A stretch of DNA of 64,000 bases from Ilex aquifolium (Eukaryota; Streptophyta; Magnoliopsida; Aquifoliales; Aquifoliaceae), in contig OX637409.1 in NCBI GenBank assembly GCA_951799425.1, forward strand, positions 11,256,960 to 11,320,959. Direction: 5' to 3'. Below the pieces are notes generated by a model. That model made no database searches. It saw only the letters and a list, made by a program, of their open reading frames with translations, and had not been told where the DNA came from. This document shows positions 49,601 through 61,848 of this stretch, one piece after another (positions within the stretch are counted from its first letter, which is position 1; each line of letters begins with the position of its first letter). A program made the position numbers and the translations under genes.

Positions 49601-51346
49601 TTTCAACTCTTCCATGCTCACTTCCTCATCTAACTTTACAAGTTCAACAAGGTCCTCCTCCATGCAGTCCAACATCCCTTCTAATTCCACTTGCTCCTCA
49701 ATAAACGTGTCGATTCTATTGATCTCGTTCACCTCCACATCATCCCCGGGTTGTTTTGCTAAATTGAACACATTCAACTCCATGGTCATGTTCCCAAAAG
49801 CTAACTTCATTAGACCATTCCTGCAATTAATCACAGCATTAGCGGTAGCAAGAAAAGGTCTTCCAAGAATAACGGGGATTTGGGAATTAAGATTAGCAAC
49901 CGGGTGTGTATCTAATACAATAAAATCGACTGGAAAGTAAAAATTGTCAACTTGGACAAGCACATCTTCCACTACTCCCCTTGGTGTGCGTATGCTCCGG
50001 TCCGCCAGTTGAAGTGTAACTGAGGTGGGCTTCAACTCTTCAAGCTTGAGTTGTTGGTACACGGAGTAAGGAAGAAGATTGACGCTCGCCCCCAAGTCAA
50101 GCAATGCTTGCTCAACCCGGCAATTCCCAATGGTGATGGCAATTGTTGGACAACCGGGATCCTTGAATTTTGGAGGAGTGTTGGTCCTCAATATGGAGCT
50201 CACTTGTTCGGTGAGAAATGCCTTCTTTCGGACATTCAACTTCCTTTTCACCGTGCATAGGTCCTTCAATATCTTGGCACATGACGGAATTTGCTTGATG
50301 GCATCAAGGAGCGGGATGTTGATTTTCACCTGCTTAAACAAATCCAAAATGTCAGAATAATTAGCCACCTTGACAGGTGACTTCAACCGATGGGGAAAAG
50401 GGGCAGGTATAGAAGGAAAGCATAAACCATCATCAATCACATGTTCTTTATCAACCCCATCTCTCTCACTCTTTTCACTCGACTCGCCCTTGTCGGCCTC
50501 ACTTTCTTTGGCCTCACTCTCAATATCTTTTTCTTTTGGCAATGCGGCCTTTGGTGTCAACTTTGGCACCACCATCTTTTCAAATTGTTTACCACTCCTA
50601 AGTGTGGTGACAGCTTTGAGTTGCTCAAAACCCTCCTGGGAAGTCTCGGCCAACTCAACCACATTTTGACCTTTGGGATTTTGTTGGGGTTGAGAGGGAA
50701 ATTTTCCCTTCTCTTGTTGAGACAACCCAATGGCATTGGTGATCTTGGTGAGTTGGGCCGAAATATCCTTATTGAAAGTGGTTTGGCTTTGGATGAAGGC
50801 ATGAACCACATCTTCTAGACTCCGTTTATGAGGTGGTTGGTAGCTGGAAGAACTAGATGGGCCTTGTCCGGAAAAATTCTGTGGGGGAGGGTTGGATTGG
50901 TATCCTTGTGGATTGGACCGTGGGTATTGGGAGCTTGAAGTTTGCCCTTGACCTTGATGTTGGGATTGGTACGGACCTTGCTTGGGAGGTGCAGGAGGTG
51001 TATATGTGTTTGAGCCATAAGGAATGGGGTTCTCATTCCTCCAACTGAAATTAGGGTGATCACGATACCCCGAATTGTAAGTGTTGGGATTTGGAGGAAA
51101 TGATTGCCTTGGTTGGTTGAAGGCATTAACTTGGTCATGGTATGCCTCCTTAAGTGCCGGGATGCTCGGACACTCCGATGTGGAATGCTCGACACCACCA
51201 CAAACAGAACAAACCTCCTCGGCTCTTGACACATGAGAGACATTTCGTCTCCTCTCTACCTCAAGGCTATCCACTTTCCTAGACAATTTGGAAATTTGGG
51301 AAAGTAGATCCTCACGGTCTTTTAAGTCATACACCCCCCCCCCCAT
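46601..51346 (-). CDS. pol: Athila #2 pol polyprotein (zinc knuckle, PR, RT, RNase H, IN)
   Basis: A 1581-codon open frame. A CX2CX4HX4C knuckle lies at residues 46-59 and the retropepsin motif DLGAS at 417-421. Reverse transcriptase follows, with LDGYSGYN near 793-800 and FMDD at 856-859. RNase H shows MCDAS (Asp 1005), Glu 1044 and FTDHSA (Asp 1071). Integrase has an HHCC zinc domain (His 1213, His 1220, Cys 1251, Cys 1254). Its triad Asp 1283, Asp 1342, Glu 1378 has D,D35E spacing. There is no chromodomain, as expected for Athila. All key residues appear intact. The first codons belong to gag; the frame is separated from the upstream gag frame by an 11-base G-run. Confidence 0.93.
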   Translation of the reverse strand: MGGGVYDLKDREDLLSQISKLSRKVDSLEVERRRNVSHVSRAEEVCSVCGGVEHSTSECPSIPALKEAYHDQVNAFNQPRQSFPPNPNTYNSGYRDHPNFSWRNENPIPYGSNTYTPPAPPKQGPYQSQHQGQGQTSSSQYPRSNPQGYQSNPPPQNFSGQGPSSSSSYQPPHKRSLEDVVHAFIQSQTTFNKDISAQLTKITNAIGLSQQEKGKFPSQPQQNPKGQNVVELAETSQEGFEQLKAVTTLRSGKQFEKMVVPKLTPKAALPKEKDIESEAKESEADKGESSEKSERDGVDKEHVIDDGLCFPSIPAPFPHRLKSPVKVANYSDILDLFKQVKINIPLLDAIKQIPSCAKILKDLCTVKRKLNVRKKAFLTEQVSSILRTNTPPKFKDPGCPTIAITIGNCRVEQALLDLGASVNLLPYSVYQQLKLEELKPTSVTLQLADRSIRTPRGVVEDVLVQVDNFYFPVDFIVLDTHPVANLNSQIPVILGRPFLATANAVINCRNGLMKLAFGNMTMELNVFNLAKQPGDDVEVNEINRIDTFIEEQVELEGMLDCMEEDLVELVKLDEEVSMEELKGVDKWIPTFERLPHQEKKIFPSDVQKPTLELRPLPSHLKYAYLGEDESFPVVISSTLDAKQEGDLLEVLRRHKGAIGWTITDIKGINPTICTHRIYLEEDAKPSRQPQRRLNPIMKDVVRDEVLKLLDVGIIFPIADSKWVSPTQVVPKKSGVTVVENEKNELIPTRVITGWRVCIDYRKLNLCTKKDHFPIPFLDQVLERVAGHLFYCFLDGYSGYNQIEIALEDQEKTTFTCPYGTFAYRRMPFGLCNAPGTFQRCMMGIFSDMVEKIVEVFMDDFSVFGDSFKGCLENLEKVLERCEEKNLVLNWEKCHFMVTEGIVLGHIVSARGIEVDRSKVEAISNLPTPTTIKGIRSFLGHAGFYRRFIQNFSALARPLTNLLSKDVPFEWSHECEASFKKLKSMLVTPPIMQPPNWDLPFELMCDASDYAVGAVLGQRKDNRPHVIHYASKTLNEAQMNYTTTEKELLAVVFALDKFRSYIIGSPIVIFTDHSALKYLLSKQDAKPRLIRWILLLQEFDLTIKDKKGVENVVADHLSRLVAQETNEHIPIPDSFPDEQLLSIHSHCPWYADICNYLATGQIPPHWSSKDKRRFMADVKYFYFDNPYLFKYCPDQIMRRCVPENEQRNVLAFCHSQACGGHFSAKKTSAKILQSGFYWPSLIKDCISFCKECDRCQRLGSVTQRNMMPLSPILVIEIFDCWGIDFMGPFPMSFGYLYILLAVDYVSKWVEAIPTKTNDHRVVVKFLKENIFSRFGMPRALISDGGSHFCNRPVASLVFKYGVTHKVSTAYHPQTNGQAELANREIKTILEKTVNPNRKDWSERLIDALWAYRTAYKTVLGMSPYRLVYGKACHLPVEMEHKAYWAIKTLNFNMRMAGKNKMLEMNELEEIRRDAYESSKISKERAKIFHDNSIVRKSFEPGQKVLLYNSRLSIFPGKLRSRWDGPYLVKVAYPNGAVEITNLKDGQTFKVNGQRLKPFFEGFENQVVEEELTDPVYPDVVED

Positions 51347-52341
51347 GGTGGTTGACTACTACCCGGCATTGTCCTAGGTATGTCATCCGGATCCTGAACA
51401 CCCCAAGTTTGTGCCTTTTCAGCGAGGGTACCAAAATAGTCTAGGGCCTCATCGGGATCTTTGTTCAGGAATTCACCATTGCACATCATATCTATGAATT
51501 GTCTATGGTTTGGGGTGATTCCTTCGTAGAAGAAAGTCACCAATTGCCATGAGTTAAAACCATGATGTGGTATGGAGTGAAGTAGATCCTTATAACGATC
51601 CCAACATTGATAAAACTGCTCATTGGGTTTTTCAGAAAAGTTTTGGATTTCCTTTTTCAAAAAGGTGGTTCGATGAACCGGGAAAATTTTTTTTAAGAAA
51701 AAGGAGACAATGTTATCCCATGACAGCATAGTCCGGGGTCCCATGGAATCAAGCCACACTCTTGCCTTCCCATCCATAGAGAAAGGGAACAATTTCATCC
51801 TGGCTATCTCTTCCAAATTGTGATTTGGGAGAAACGTTGCAACCATTTCCTCGTAAGACCTTATGTGGTTATACGGGTTTTCATTTTCAACCCCCCTGAA
51901 TTTGGGGATTAGTTGCAACATCCACGGTTTCAACACAAAAAGGTGATGTTGGACAGGGAGACGGATGCATGATGGTGTGGTGCTACGGGTAGGTTGAAGG
52001 TACTCTTGCATAGTTCTTGCCTCAAAATCAAGTGGGTTATTCCCTTCATTCCTTGGTGGGGGAAAATGCGCTTGTTGGTTGGGCATTCTAGGTGGTTGAA
52101 CTCCCCCACCACCTCGCATATTTGGGTTGACACCCACATTGTCAAATTGATCGGGAGGGGGATAGTGTAATCTTGGGTCATGCTCCCCATGTTCGGGTAT
52201 TCCCCCACCCCTTTGGTCATTTAGGTTTGCACCTATATTTTCAACATTGTCACCCACATTCTCGGGTGGGTCTTGGTCGATGTTCATGTTGGGTCCTAAG
52301 GGTTGTCTAACTAATCGGTGATAGTCGTCCCTTCCCCACAT
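51322..52341 (-). CDS. gag: Athila #2 gag (capsid part)
   Basis: A 339-codon frame starting [20 protein letters not shown] at ATG complement 52341. The same start in Athila #1 supports it. A Gly/Pro/Asn-rich N-terminal region is followed by the retrotransposon gag domain, with [18 protein letters not shown] and [16 protein letters not shown]. At the G-run (51334-51344 as C on the plus strand) it runs out of frame and ends 8 codons later, overlapping pol by 25 bp in another frame. Athila #1 encodes the corresponding place as continuous protein, so in this copy the break is probably an indel, or an assembly error in the homopolymer. Confidence 0.9.
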   Translation of the reverse strand: MWGRDDYHRLVRQPLGPNMNIDQDPPENVGDNVENIGANLNDQRGGGIPEHGEHDPRLHYPPPDQFDNVGVNPNMRGGGGVQPPRMPNQQAHFPPPRNEGNNPLDFEARTMQEYLQPTRSTTPSCIRLPVQHHLFVLKPWMLQLIPKFRGVENENPYNHIRSYEEMVATFLPNHNLEEIARMKLFPFSMDGKARVWLDSMGPRTMLSWDNIVSFFLKKIFPVHRTTFLKKEIQNFSEKPNEQFYQCWDRYKDLLHSIPHHGFNSWQLVTFFYEGITPNHRQFIDMMCNGEFLNKDPDEALDYFGTLAEKAQTWGVQDPDDIPRTMPGSSQPPWGGGCMT

Positions 52342-52479
52342 GCAACAAAATATCTATACAAATGAAATTATCCACAAACAAGAATATGTACACGAAACAA
52401 CGTACCTCAGCCCGTGATGAAGATCACGGGACTTACCTTCGTTGTTCGGAAATCACTTCCTTGATTTGAAACTTGCCTT

Positions 52480-52496
52480 CCCCGGCAACGGCGCCA
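52480..52496 (-). other. Primer-binding site of Athila #2
   Basis: On the minus strand TGGCGCCGTTGCCGGGG lies 3 bp after the 5' LTR. It is the tRNA-Asp-type site common in Athila elements. Confidence 0.92.
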
Positions 52497-52499
52497 AAA

Positions 52500-54455
52500 T
52501 GATTGTCACAAAAACGATATCTTTCCTAACCCCTAATTACTATCCCTCAATGTATGCAATGTATGGACGGGGGAGAAGAATTTCTTCCCCTAGGGATAGT
52601 GTCAAAAGGAAGGGCAATGAGGAAAGGGAAATGGGAAGATGTAAGTATAGGATATGTGTGCACAAAAATGCTCCCCAATCGCAAGGAGACTTTCGTGTGT
52701 CGTGAGTTACTTGGAAGAGTATTCCAAGGTCGTATCCACAGGGAAGGTAGTGAATCAAGGTTGAAATGATTTGGTAAAACACGAAAATGTAAAATCTTTA
52801 GTCTTGAAAGTTGATTGGTGAATTTTATGCTAATGAAAATGTAATGATAATATAAATGTTGGCAATTCCAAAAGATCACTCCAATGGGTATACCACCTCA
52901 ACTCAAATCACTCCTCCTATTGAGCATGAATGAACGCTTGAATCACGGAAAGCCGAGGATGGCATCGATGAGTATCTAAGCATGAATCGTGACTAAGCCT
53001 ACGGTTTATCAAAGACTCATCGACACATCCATCTTCTATCCGGTCAAAACGAACCATTTGACTCTAAAGGGAAAGAGGAGAAATAGTTGAAATGGTATCC
53101 CCAAGGGAGATCCCTCTTGGTCTTGCCAACTAGAGGATTTAGCTACTCATACTTGGAATGGAAATAACTATGTAATGGAAAAGCATTCAAATCTATGAAC
53201 TTCTAAGGTGGCTAAATATCAGGATTTATGAGCTAAAAGAACATGTATTTAAACCCATTGCATAGCTATGAAAGATGAAATACTTGAAGCATTAATGGTG
53301 AAGCATTAAATGAACATTGAACTAACAAAACATGAAGGAAAAAACAACATTCATGGCATTCAATGAACTACTAAGAGTCTTACTCAAGATTACAAGGCAA
53401 TGCAGTAGAAGAAAATGCAAAAATCACAACTTTCTCTCTCTAGAAACTACTGTTCATCTTCTTCTCCGCCCAGAGTTTCTCTCTCTAAAAACCCTATTAC
53501 CAAATGCTAAGTGAATAATAATCCTCTACCCTGGTCCTGACCATCCTTGGAGAAAACTTCTTTTTCCCAAAACGTGCCTGGGTCAATCCCTGTAGTTCCC
53601 TGGTGTCACTCGTTGCAGTAGAGCTGAGTCTGGAATATGGAAATGCAGAATGTGTTCTGCAACCCCCAGCAGGTCCCCTTTTTTCTCCCTTTAATTAAAG
53701 CCATCTTGTAATCCATATCAATGCAGGGGTGAAGGAAGCTTCAGGGTGTGTAAGAGATGTCAGGTAGCATGTGGGACCCTCCAAGCTGCAAAGTTGAGTC
53801 GCAGGCTGTCTGGAGAAAAGTTGCAAAAACCTTCCGGAAGGTAGACATGAACCTACCGGAAGGTCGCTGAAAGAACAATTAAATGAAAAGAATCAAATGC
53901 AAGAACTTCCGGAAGGTCGACATCAGAAACAAAAATCTTCCGGAAGGTTCATTCCAGTAGCCAAAACCTTCCGGAAGGTTCATTCCAGTAGACAAAACCT
54001 TCCGGAAGGTTTACTCCAGTAGCTAAAATCTTCCGGAAGGTTCATTCCAGTAGACAAAACCTTCCGGAAAGTTTACTCCAGTAGCTAACATCTTCCGGAA
54101 GGTTCATTCCAGTGGATAAAACCTTCCGGAAGGTATTAGCTGTGAGAAGGTCATCCAGGGCTTTTTAACAACACCTTCCGGAAGGCCGACATACACCTTC
54201 CGGAAGGTTTTCTGACTGTGAGCAAAAATTGGATTTCTTTCTCCTCCAAACCTTCCTTAAAGCTTCCCCATATACTCCATTAGCCTCATACAATACCATG
54301 GGGGTTTAAGTTATGTCATTTACATCATTTTACATGCATTCACCCAAAATTCCATCAACCCATATTCAAAACTAAAACACTCCCATTTATTGACAAAAAG
54401 AAGTGAAACAAAAACACGTTAGCACACAATACATGTCATTGTTATGTGCTAATCA
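52500..54455 (-). repeat. 5' LTR of Athila #2
   Basis: 1956 bp, nearly identical to 42419-44389. Its outer edge is followed by the TSD copy TAGCC at 54456-54460. Confidence 0.93.
53831..54206. promoter_or_regulatory. Array of CTTCCGGAAG palindromes in the Athila #2 5' LTR
   Basis: Same array as at 43765-44140, with one T/C difference near 54187. Confidence 0.7.
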
Positions 54456-54460
54456 TAGCC

Positions 54461-57400
54461 AAACTCATAGGGGAGGGATTTATGACTTAAGTGACCGAGA
54501 TGACTTACTTTCAAAAATTGCCAAATTATCTAGGAAGGTTGAGAGTCTTGAGGTCAATAGGAGGCATGAGGTGTCACAAGTGTCAAAGACCGAGGAGTTT
54601 TGCTCAATATGTGAGAATGTGGAGCATTCCACATCAGAGTGCCCCAACATTTCGGCGCTTAAGGAATCCTATCACGAGCAAGTCCATGCATTTAACCAAA
54701 TAAGGCAATCATTCTCCCCTCACTCAAACACGTATAATCCGGGTTGGAGCAATCATCCTAATTTTAGTTGGAGAAATGAGAATCCCACTCCTCATGGTTC
54801 AAATGCACATACACCTCCCGTGCCTCCTAAGCAAGGTCAATACCAAAATCAATTCCAAGGCCAGGGGAAAACGTCTAGCTTCCAATACCCCCGGACTAAT
54901 CCGCAAGGGTATTTGACAAACCCGCCACCATAAAATTTTTCTCCAAGTCCACCTTCGCAAAGTTTTTCTCAAGGACCGTCCAATCCATCCACATACCAAC
55001 CTCCTCACAAAAGGAATTTGGAGGATATGTTACATTCCTTCATTCAAAGACAAACCACCATCAATAACCAAAATGCCACAACCATCAATGATATAAGAGC
55101 CCAACTCACAAAGTTGACAAACTCTATAGGGGCATCTCAACAAGAAAAGGGGAAGTTCCTCGCTCAACCACAAGAGAACCCTAGGGGTCAACACATTGTT
55201 GAGTCATCGGGGCCTTTGAGGGAGAGTTGCGAGCAACTCAAAGCTGTCACCACCCTCCGTAGTGGCAAAGAAATTGACAAAACCATTTTGCCAACGGTCT
55301 CACCCAAGACCACATTGCCAAAAGGAAAAGGTATCTTGGGTGACGCCGACAAGGGTGAGGTGAGTGAAGAGAAAGAAAGAGAGGTTGTTGAGAAAGAAAA
55401 AATAATTGATGATTGTGTGGTTATTCCTCCCATGCCTGCCCCCTTCCCGAGTCGTTTGAAGCCACCTGTCAAGGTGGCTAATTACACTGATATCTTGGAA
55501 ATGTTTAAGCAGGTGAAGATTAAAATTCGACTCCTCGACGCCATCAAGCAAATCCCATCTTGTGCTAAAATTTTGAAGGATCTATGCACAGTTAAAAGGA
55601 GATTGAATATCCACAAGAAGGCATTCCTCACAGAACAAGTGAGCTCAATATTGAGGACCAACACTCCTCCCAAGTTCAAAGACCCCGGGTATCCAACCAT
55701 AGCCATCACCATTGGGAATTGTCGAGTGAAGCAAGCACTCCTCGATTTGGGGGCAAGTGTGAATCTTCTTCCTTTCTCTGTGTATCAACAACTTCAGCTT
55801 GAGGAGTTGAAGCCCACCTCAATCACGCTTCAATTGGCGGATCGTATTATCCATACACCAAGGGGAGTAGTTGAGGATGTCTTAGTTCAAATTGATAAAT
55901 TTTACTTCCCTGTTGATTTCATTGTGCTTGATACACACCCTGTTGCAAACCTTAGCTCCCAAATTCCTGTAATACTTGGGAGACCCTTCCTTGCTACATC
56001 TAATGTCATGATAAATTACAGGAATGATCTAATGAAGTTGGCATTTGGGAATATGACAATGGAACTCAATGTATTCAACTTGGCAAAACAACTGGGTGAT
56101 GATGAGGAAGTAAGTGAGATAAATAGAATCGACACTTTGGTTGAGGAGCACTTGGAGCTGGAGGGAATGTTGAAATTTAAGGAAGAAGGAATGGTGGATC
56201 TTGAAAATTATGATGAGCGTGAGGAGGTAGAAGATTTGAAAGGGATGGAAAGGTGGATCCCTACATTCGAGGAGTTACCCCATCGAGAAAAGAAATTTTT
56301 TTCGTCGGATGAACAAAAGCCCAACTTGGAGTTGAAACGCTTGCCCTCCCATTTGAAGTACACCTATCTTGGAGAAGGTGAAACATTTCCGGTGGTCATT
56401 AGCTCTACATTGAACATGGAACAAGAAAAAGAACTCTTGGAGGTATTGAGAAAGCATAAAGGAGCAATTGGGTGGACCATTGCGGATAAGCCCTCTCATT
56501 TGCACCCACCGCATATATCTTGAGGAGGATTCCAAACCTTCCCGACAATCACAAAGATGGTTGAATCTCATCATAAAGGAGGTGGTGAGAGATGAGGTTC
56601 TGGAACTACTTGATGAGGGGATCATTTTTCAAATCGCTGATAGTAAGTGAGTTAGCCCCATACAAGTAGTACCTAAGAAATCCGGAGTTACGGTGGTTGA
56701 GAATGATGAGAATGAACTTATACCTACAAGAGTGATCACCGAATGGAGGGTGTGCATTGATTATCAAAAGCTGAACGCTTGCACAAGAAAAGACCACTTC
56801 CCATTGCCATTCCTCGATCAAGTTCTAGAACGAGTAGCGGGTCATCTATTCTACTGCTTTTTAGATGGATACTCTGGCTATAATCAGATCGAGATTGCTT
56901 TGGAGGATCAAGAGAATACCACCTTCATGTGCCCTTATGGTACCTTTGCCTACCGTCGCATGCCATTTGGACTATGCAATGCTCCGAGGACTTTTCAACG
57001 CTATAGGATGGGGATTTTCAGTGATATGGGGGAAAAGATAGTGGAGGTCTTCATGGACATTTTTTCGGTGTTTGGGGATTCATTCGAGGGATGTTTGGCA
57101 AACTTGGAGAAAGTTATAACAAGATGTGAGGAGAAGAATCTAGTCTTGAATTGGGAAAAGTGTCACTTTATGGTGACGGAAGGAATTGTGCTTGGCCATA
57201 TAGTTTCGGCAAGGGGTATTGAAGTCGACAAATCCAAGGTGGAGTCCATCTCCAACCTCCCCACGCTAAAAGCCATCAAAGGCATCCGGTCCTTTTTGGG
57301 TCATGCGAGGTTTTATCGTCGATTCATAAAGAATTTCAGTGCATTGGCCCGACCCTTGACCAACCTGCTGTCTAAGGTGGTCCCATTCGAGTGGTCGGAT

Positions 57401-58613
57401 GATTGTGAGGCATCCTTTAAAAAACTTAAAAGCATGCTAGTCACACCTCCGATCATGCGACCACCCAATTGGGATCTACCTTTTGAGCTCATGTACGACG
57501 CGAGTGATTACGCGGTCGGTGCAGTGCTCGGTCAAAGGGAGGAAAATAGACCATATGTGATACACTATGCTAGCAAAACACTGAATGAGGCTCAGATGGA
57601 TTACACTACCACCGAGAAAGAGTTGCTAGCGGTAGTGTTTGCCTTAGATAAATTTCGTTCTTACATTATTGGTTCACCTATTGTTATCTTTACTGATCAC
57701 TCTGCTTTGAAATATTTGTTGTCGAAGCAGGATGCAAAACCGAGACTCATTAGGTGGATACTCCTCCTACAAGAATTTGACTTGACGATGAAGGACAAGA
57801 AAGGAGTTGAGAACGTGGTAGCTGATCATTTATCCCGGCTTGTGGTGCAAGAGGCCGATGAGCACATTCCTATCCCTGAATTTTTCCCTGACGAGCATTT
57901 TCTTTCAATTCATTTTGTATGTCCTTGGTATGCTGATATATGTAACTATCTTGCAACAGGACAGATACCACCGCAATGGAGCCTAGAAGATCGAAGAGGA
58001 TTTATGGCAGATGTGAAGTACTTCTACTTCGACAACCCGTACCAGTTCAAGTACTGTCCCGACCAAGTCATGAGAAGATGTGTACCTGAGAGTGAACAAT
58101 GGGACGTCCTTGCATTCTGCCATTCACAAGCATGCGGTGGACATTTTTCAGCGGAAAAGACTTCGGCTAAAATTCTCCAATCAGGTTTTTACTAGCCCTC
58201 TCTTATCAAAGATTGTGTTTCGTTTTGTAAGGGATGCGAAAGATGCCAACGTTTGGGTAGTGTGACCCGAAGAAACATGATGCCTCTTTCCCCTGTGCTA
58301 GTCATAGAAATATTCGACTGTTGGGGCATCGACTTCATGGGTCATTTCCCTATGTCATTTGGTTATTTGTACATCCTCCTGGCAGTGGACTATGTGTCCA
58401 AGTGGGTGGAGGCTATCCCGACCAAGACTAATGACCACCGGGTCGTAGTCAAGTTTCTCAAGGAGAACATCTTTTCGAAGTTTGGGATGCCTCGTGCAAT
58501 AATAAGTGATGGTGGATCACATTTCTGTAATAGGCCATTTGCATCTCTAATGTTCAAATATGGTGTCACTCACAAAGTATCCACTGCCTATCACCCACAA
58601 ACAATTGTCCAAG
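54461..58613 (+). pseudogene. pol: Athila #1 gag end and pol, decayed
   Basis: It resumes after Athila #2 with GGIYDLSDRDDLL, a [14 protein letters not shown] zinc knuckle, protease (DLGAS), reverse transcriptase, RNase H and the start of integrase. Breaks seen are TAA at 54931-54933, a frameshift with small deletion near 56485-56505, TGA at 56648-56650 where a Trp is expected, and TAG at 58193-58195 where a Trp is expected. The catalytic FMDD motif reads FMDI (Ile codon 57059-57061), which should abolish reverse transcription. Integrase keeps GIDF and SDGGSHF, then the frame is cut by Athila #3 just after YHPQT. Confidence 0.88.
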
Positions 58614-59558
58614 TGCTTGATCAAAAACGTTGTTGTTCCTAATCTCTTAATATCATCCCTTAATGTGTATATGATTTATAGTGTGTAGGGGAGTGTCACT
58701 CTCCCTTGGGTTGATGTCAAAAGAAAGGCAACGGAATGGTGGTGGAAATGAAAATGGAATGTATGAAATGGAATGTGCGAAATGAACAAAAGTGCTCCCT
58801 AAGCGCAAGGAGTCTTTTGAGTGTCGTGTTTTACTTGGAATGAGTATTCCAAGGTCGTCTCCTCGGGGAAGGAAGGGAATTGTGTGAAGGTGATTTTGTC
58901 AAAAAGGAAAAGTGTAAAATCTTTTGTGTTTGGTTTGAGTTTTTGTGAGTGATGTTTTGAGGAAAATGAAATGAAAACAAGTGTTGGCTAATCCAAAGGG
59001 TTCATTCCAATGGGAATCCCAAATCAACTCGAAGCCTTCCTCGAATAGAGCTTAGATGAACGATTGATTCGTGGGAAGCTAGGGACGAGATGGAGGTGAG
59101 GATCTAAGCATAACCCGTGACCAGGCCTACGGGATATCAAAGACTCACAACTGCATCCACTCTCAACCCAGTCAAACCAAACCATCGTACTCTGAGAGGA
59201 GGAAAGAGAATGAGTTGAAATGGCACACCCAAGAGGAAATCTCCCTTGGATTAACCAACTTAAACTCTAGCTTCTCATAAATAAAAGGAAGACATGCATA
59301 GTGTAAATGGACATAATGAAGAAAGGAAACATTGAAACTTAACTTAAAGCAAGAAATCTTAAACTAAGAAGAAAAATATTCAATACCCATTTTAAACATA
59401 AAAATGAAGATAACTTGCTGCAACAATGGTGAAATCTAAGATGTAGCATTAAACTTGAAATGTGCTTGAATTAAATGACATTAAAGATAATAAATGAAGT
59501 TTACACAAGTCTTACAATAAACTACAAGTGAAAAGATGGAAGAAAATGCAAAAATCTA

Positions 59559-60917
<1,359 letters not shown>

Positions 60918-61320
60918 CTAAGCTTTCTAACTACTATTCATCTTCTTCCTCCTTGGAGCTTTTTATGCTTAGGTAGCCACTCCCTCAAAGCTTGTGTGAA
61001 TGCTGAATATATGAAGTGTAGAGACTTCAAATTTTGTCCATGAGGCTCCCCTAGCCTGTGTGTGCAGGCTTCCCTTCGATGGGAAGAGATTTGATGGCTT
61101 GGACAGGCTAGGAGCAGCGTACCCAACAACTCCCCAGGCAGCCCCCTTCTCTCCCATCCTCATTAATGCTCTTGCCTCCAAAGTCTTGAAATTGTGTAAG
61201 GATGGAATAGTTATGTGTAGAATATGTCAGGGTAGGCGTGGGAGAAGTGTAGGTGGGCCCCCCAAGAAGTTGGAGAAGACTTGCAGGAGTTCTGGGCATT
61301 TTTGGCTGTTTCAGAAGAGC

Positions 61321-61387
61321 GTACCGGTACGCGTACCGGTACGTCGAACTCCAGTGGCTTCAACGTACCGGTACGCATACCGGTACC
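61321..61387. promoter_or_regulatory. GTACCGGTAC palindromes in the Athila #3 LTR
   Basis: Four TACCGGTA copies in 67 bp are arranged as two pairs separated by GTCGAACTCCAGTGGCTTCA. The inverse of this spacer resembles the CTGGAGTTC spacer of the Athila #1 cluster. Confidence 0.7.
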
Positions 61388-61848
61388 CTTCTGTTCCGGA
61401 CCAGTTTTCATAGAATTGTAATAACTTTTGATCCAACCATTTGATTGAGCTGAAATTTTTACATAATACAGAACACATCCAGATCTACAACTTTTATGTT
61501 GCACTTTTTCATATTTGAAGTGGATCATGGTCGAAAATGAGAAAAACAGCGGTACTGTGTCAAAACTTTGGGAAACCAGTGGGCTAAACCTTCAAAATTT
61601 CATTTTTCTTGGTTTCTTCACTTTAAGCCTCCAAATCCTCATTAAATGTGTCCATCTATTCACCACTCATTCATCCTTAGTTGCAAGGTTATAAAATCCA
61701 TCATTTACGCTATAATTACCTACAACATCGAAAATTCAACATTATTCATAATTTCGGCTAACTCTAAGTACTTAAATACAAAGTTGAGTTAAAATGCATG
61801 TAATGAGGTCATGAAATATGCAATATTTTGTGCTCATCACACCCCCCA

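Larger units (their letters stand above)
42419..54455 (-). mobile_element. Athila #2, full-length and young, minus strand
   Basis: Two direct LTRs (42419-44389 and 52500-54455) flank gag and pol on the minus strand, and the TSD TAGCC occurs at 42414-42418 and 54456-54460. The element spans 12.0 kb. By eye the LTRs differ by three substitutions and one 15-bp indel, which points to a recent insertion. Gag and pol are open except for a frame change at a G-run. About 2.2 kb between the pol stop and the 3' LTR is noncoding; the env-like gene of some Athila elements is not seen. Confidence 0.93.
39706..58613 (+). mobile_element. Athila #1, plus strand, interrupted twice
   Basis: The 5' LTR is 39706-41368, the primer-binding site is 41373-41390, and gag starts at 41525. 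Athila #2 interrupts gag at 42419-54455. The coding region resumes at 54461 and runs to the integrase, where Athila #3 begins at 58614. The 3' part and 3' LTR are outside the window. Frameshifts, stops and a changed catalytic residue show it is an old, dead copy. Confidence 0.88.
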
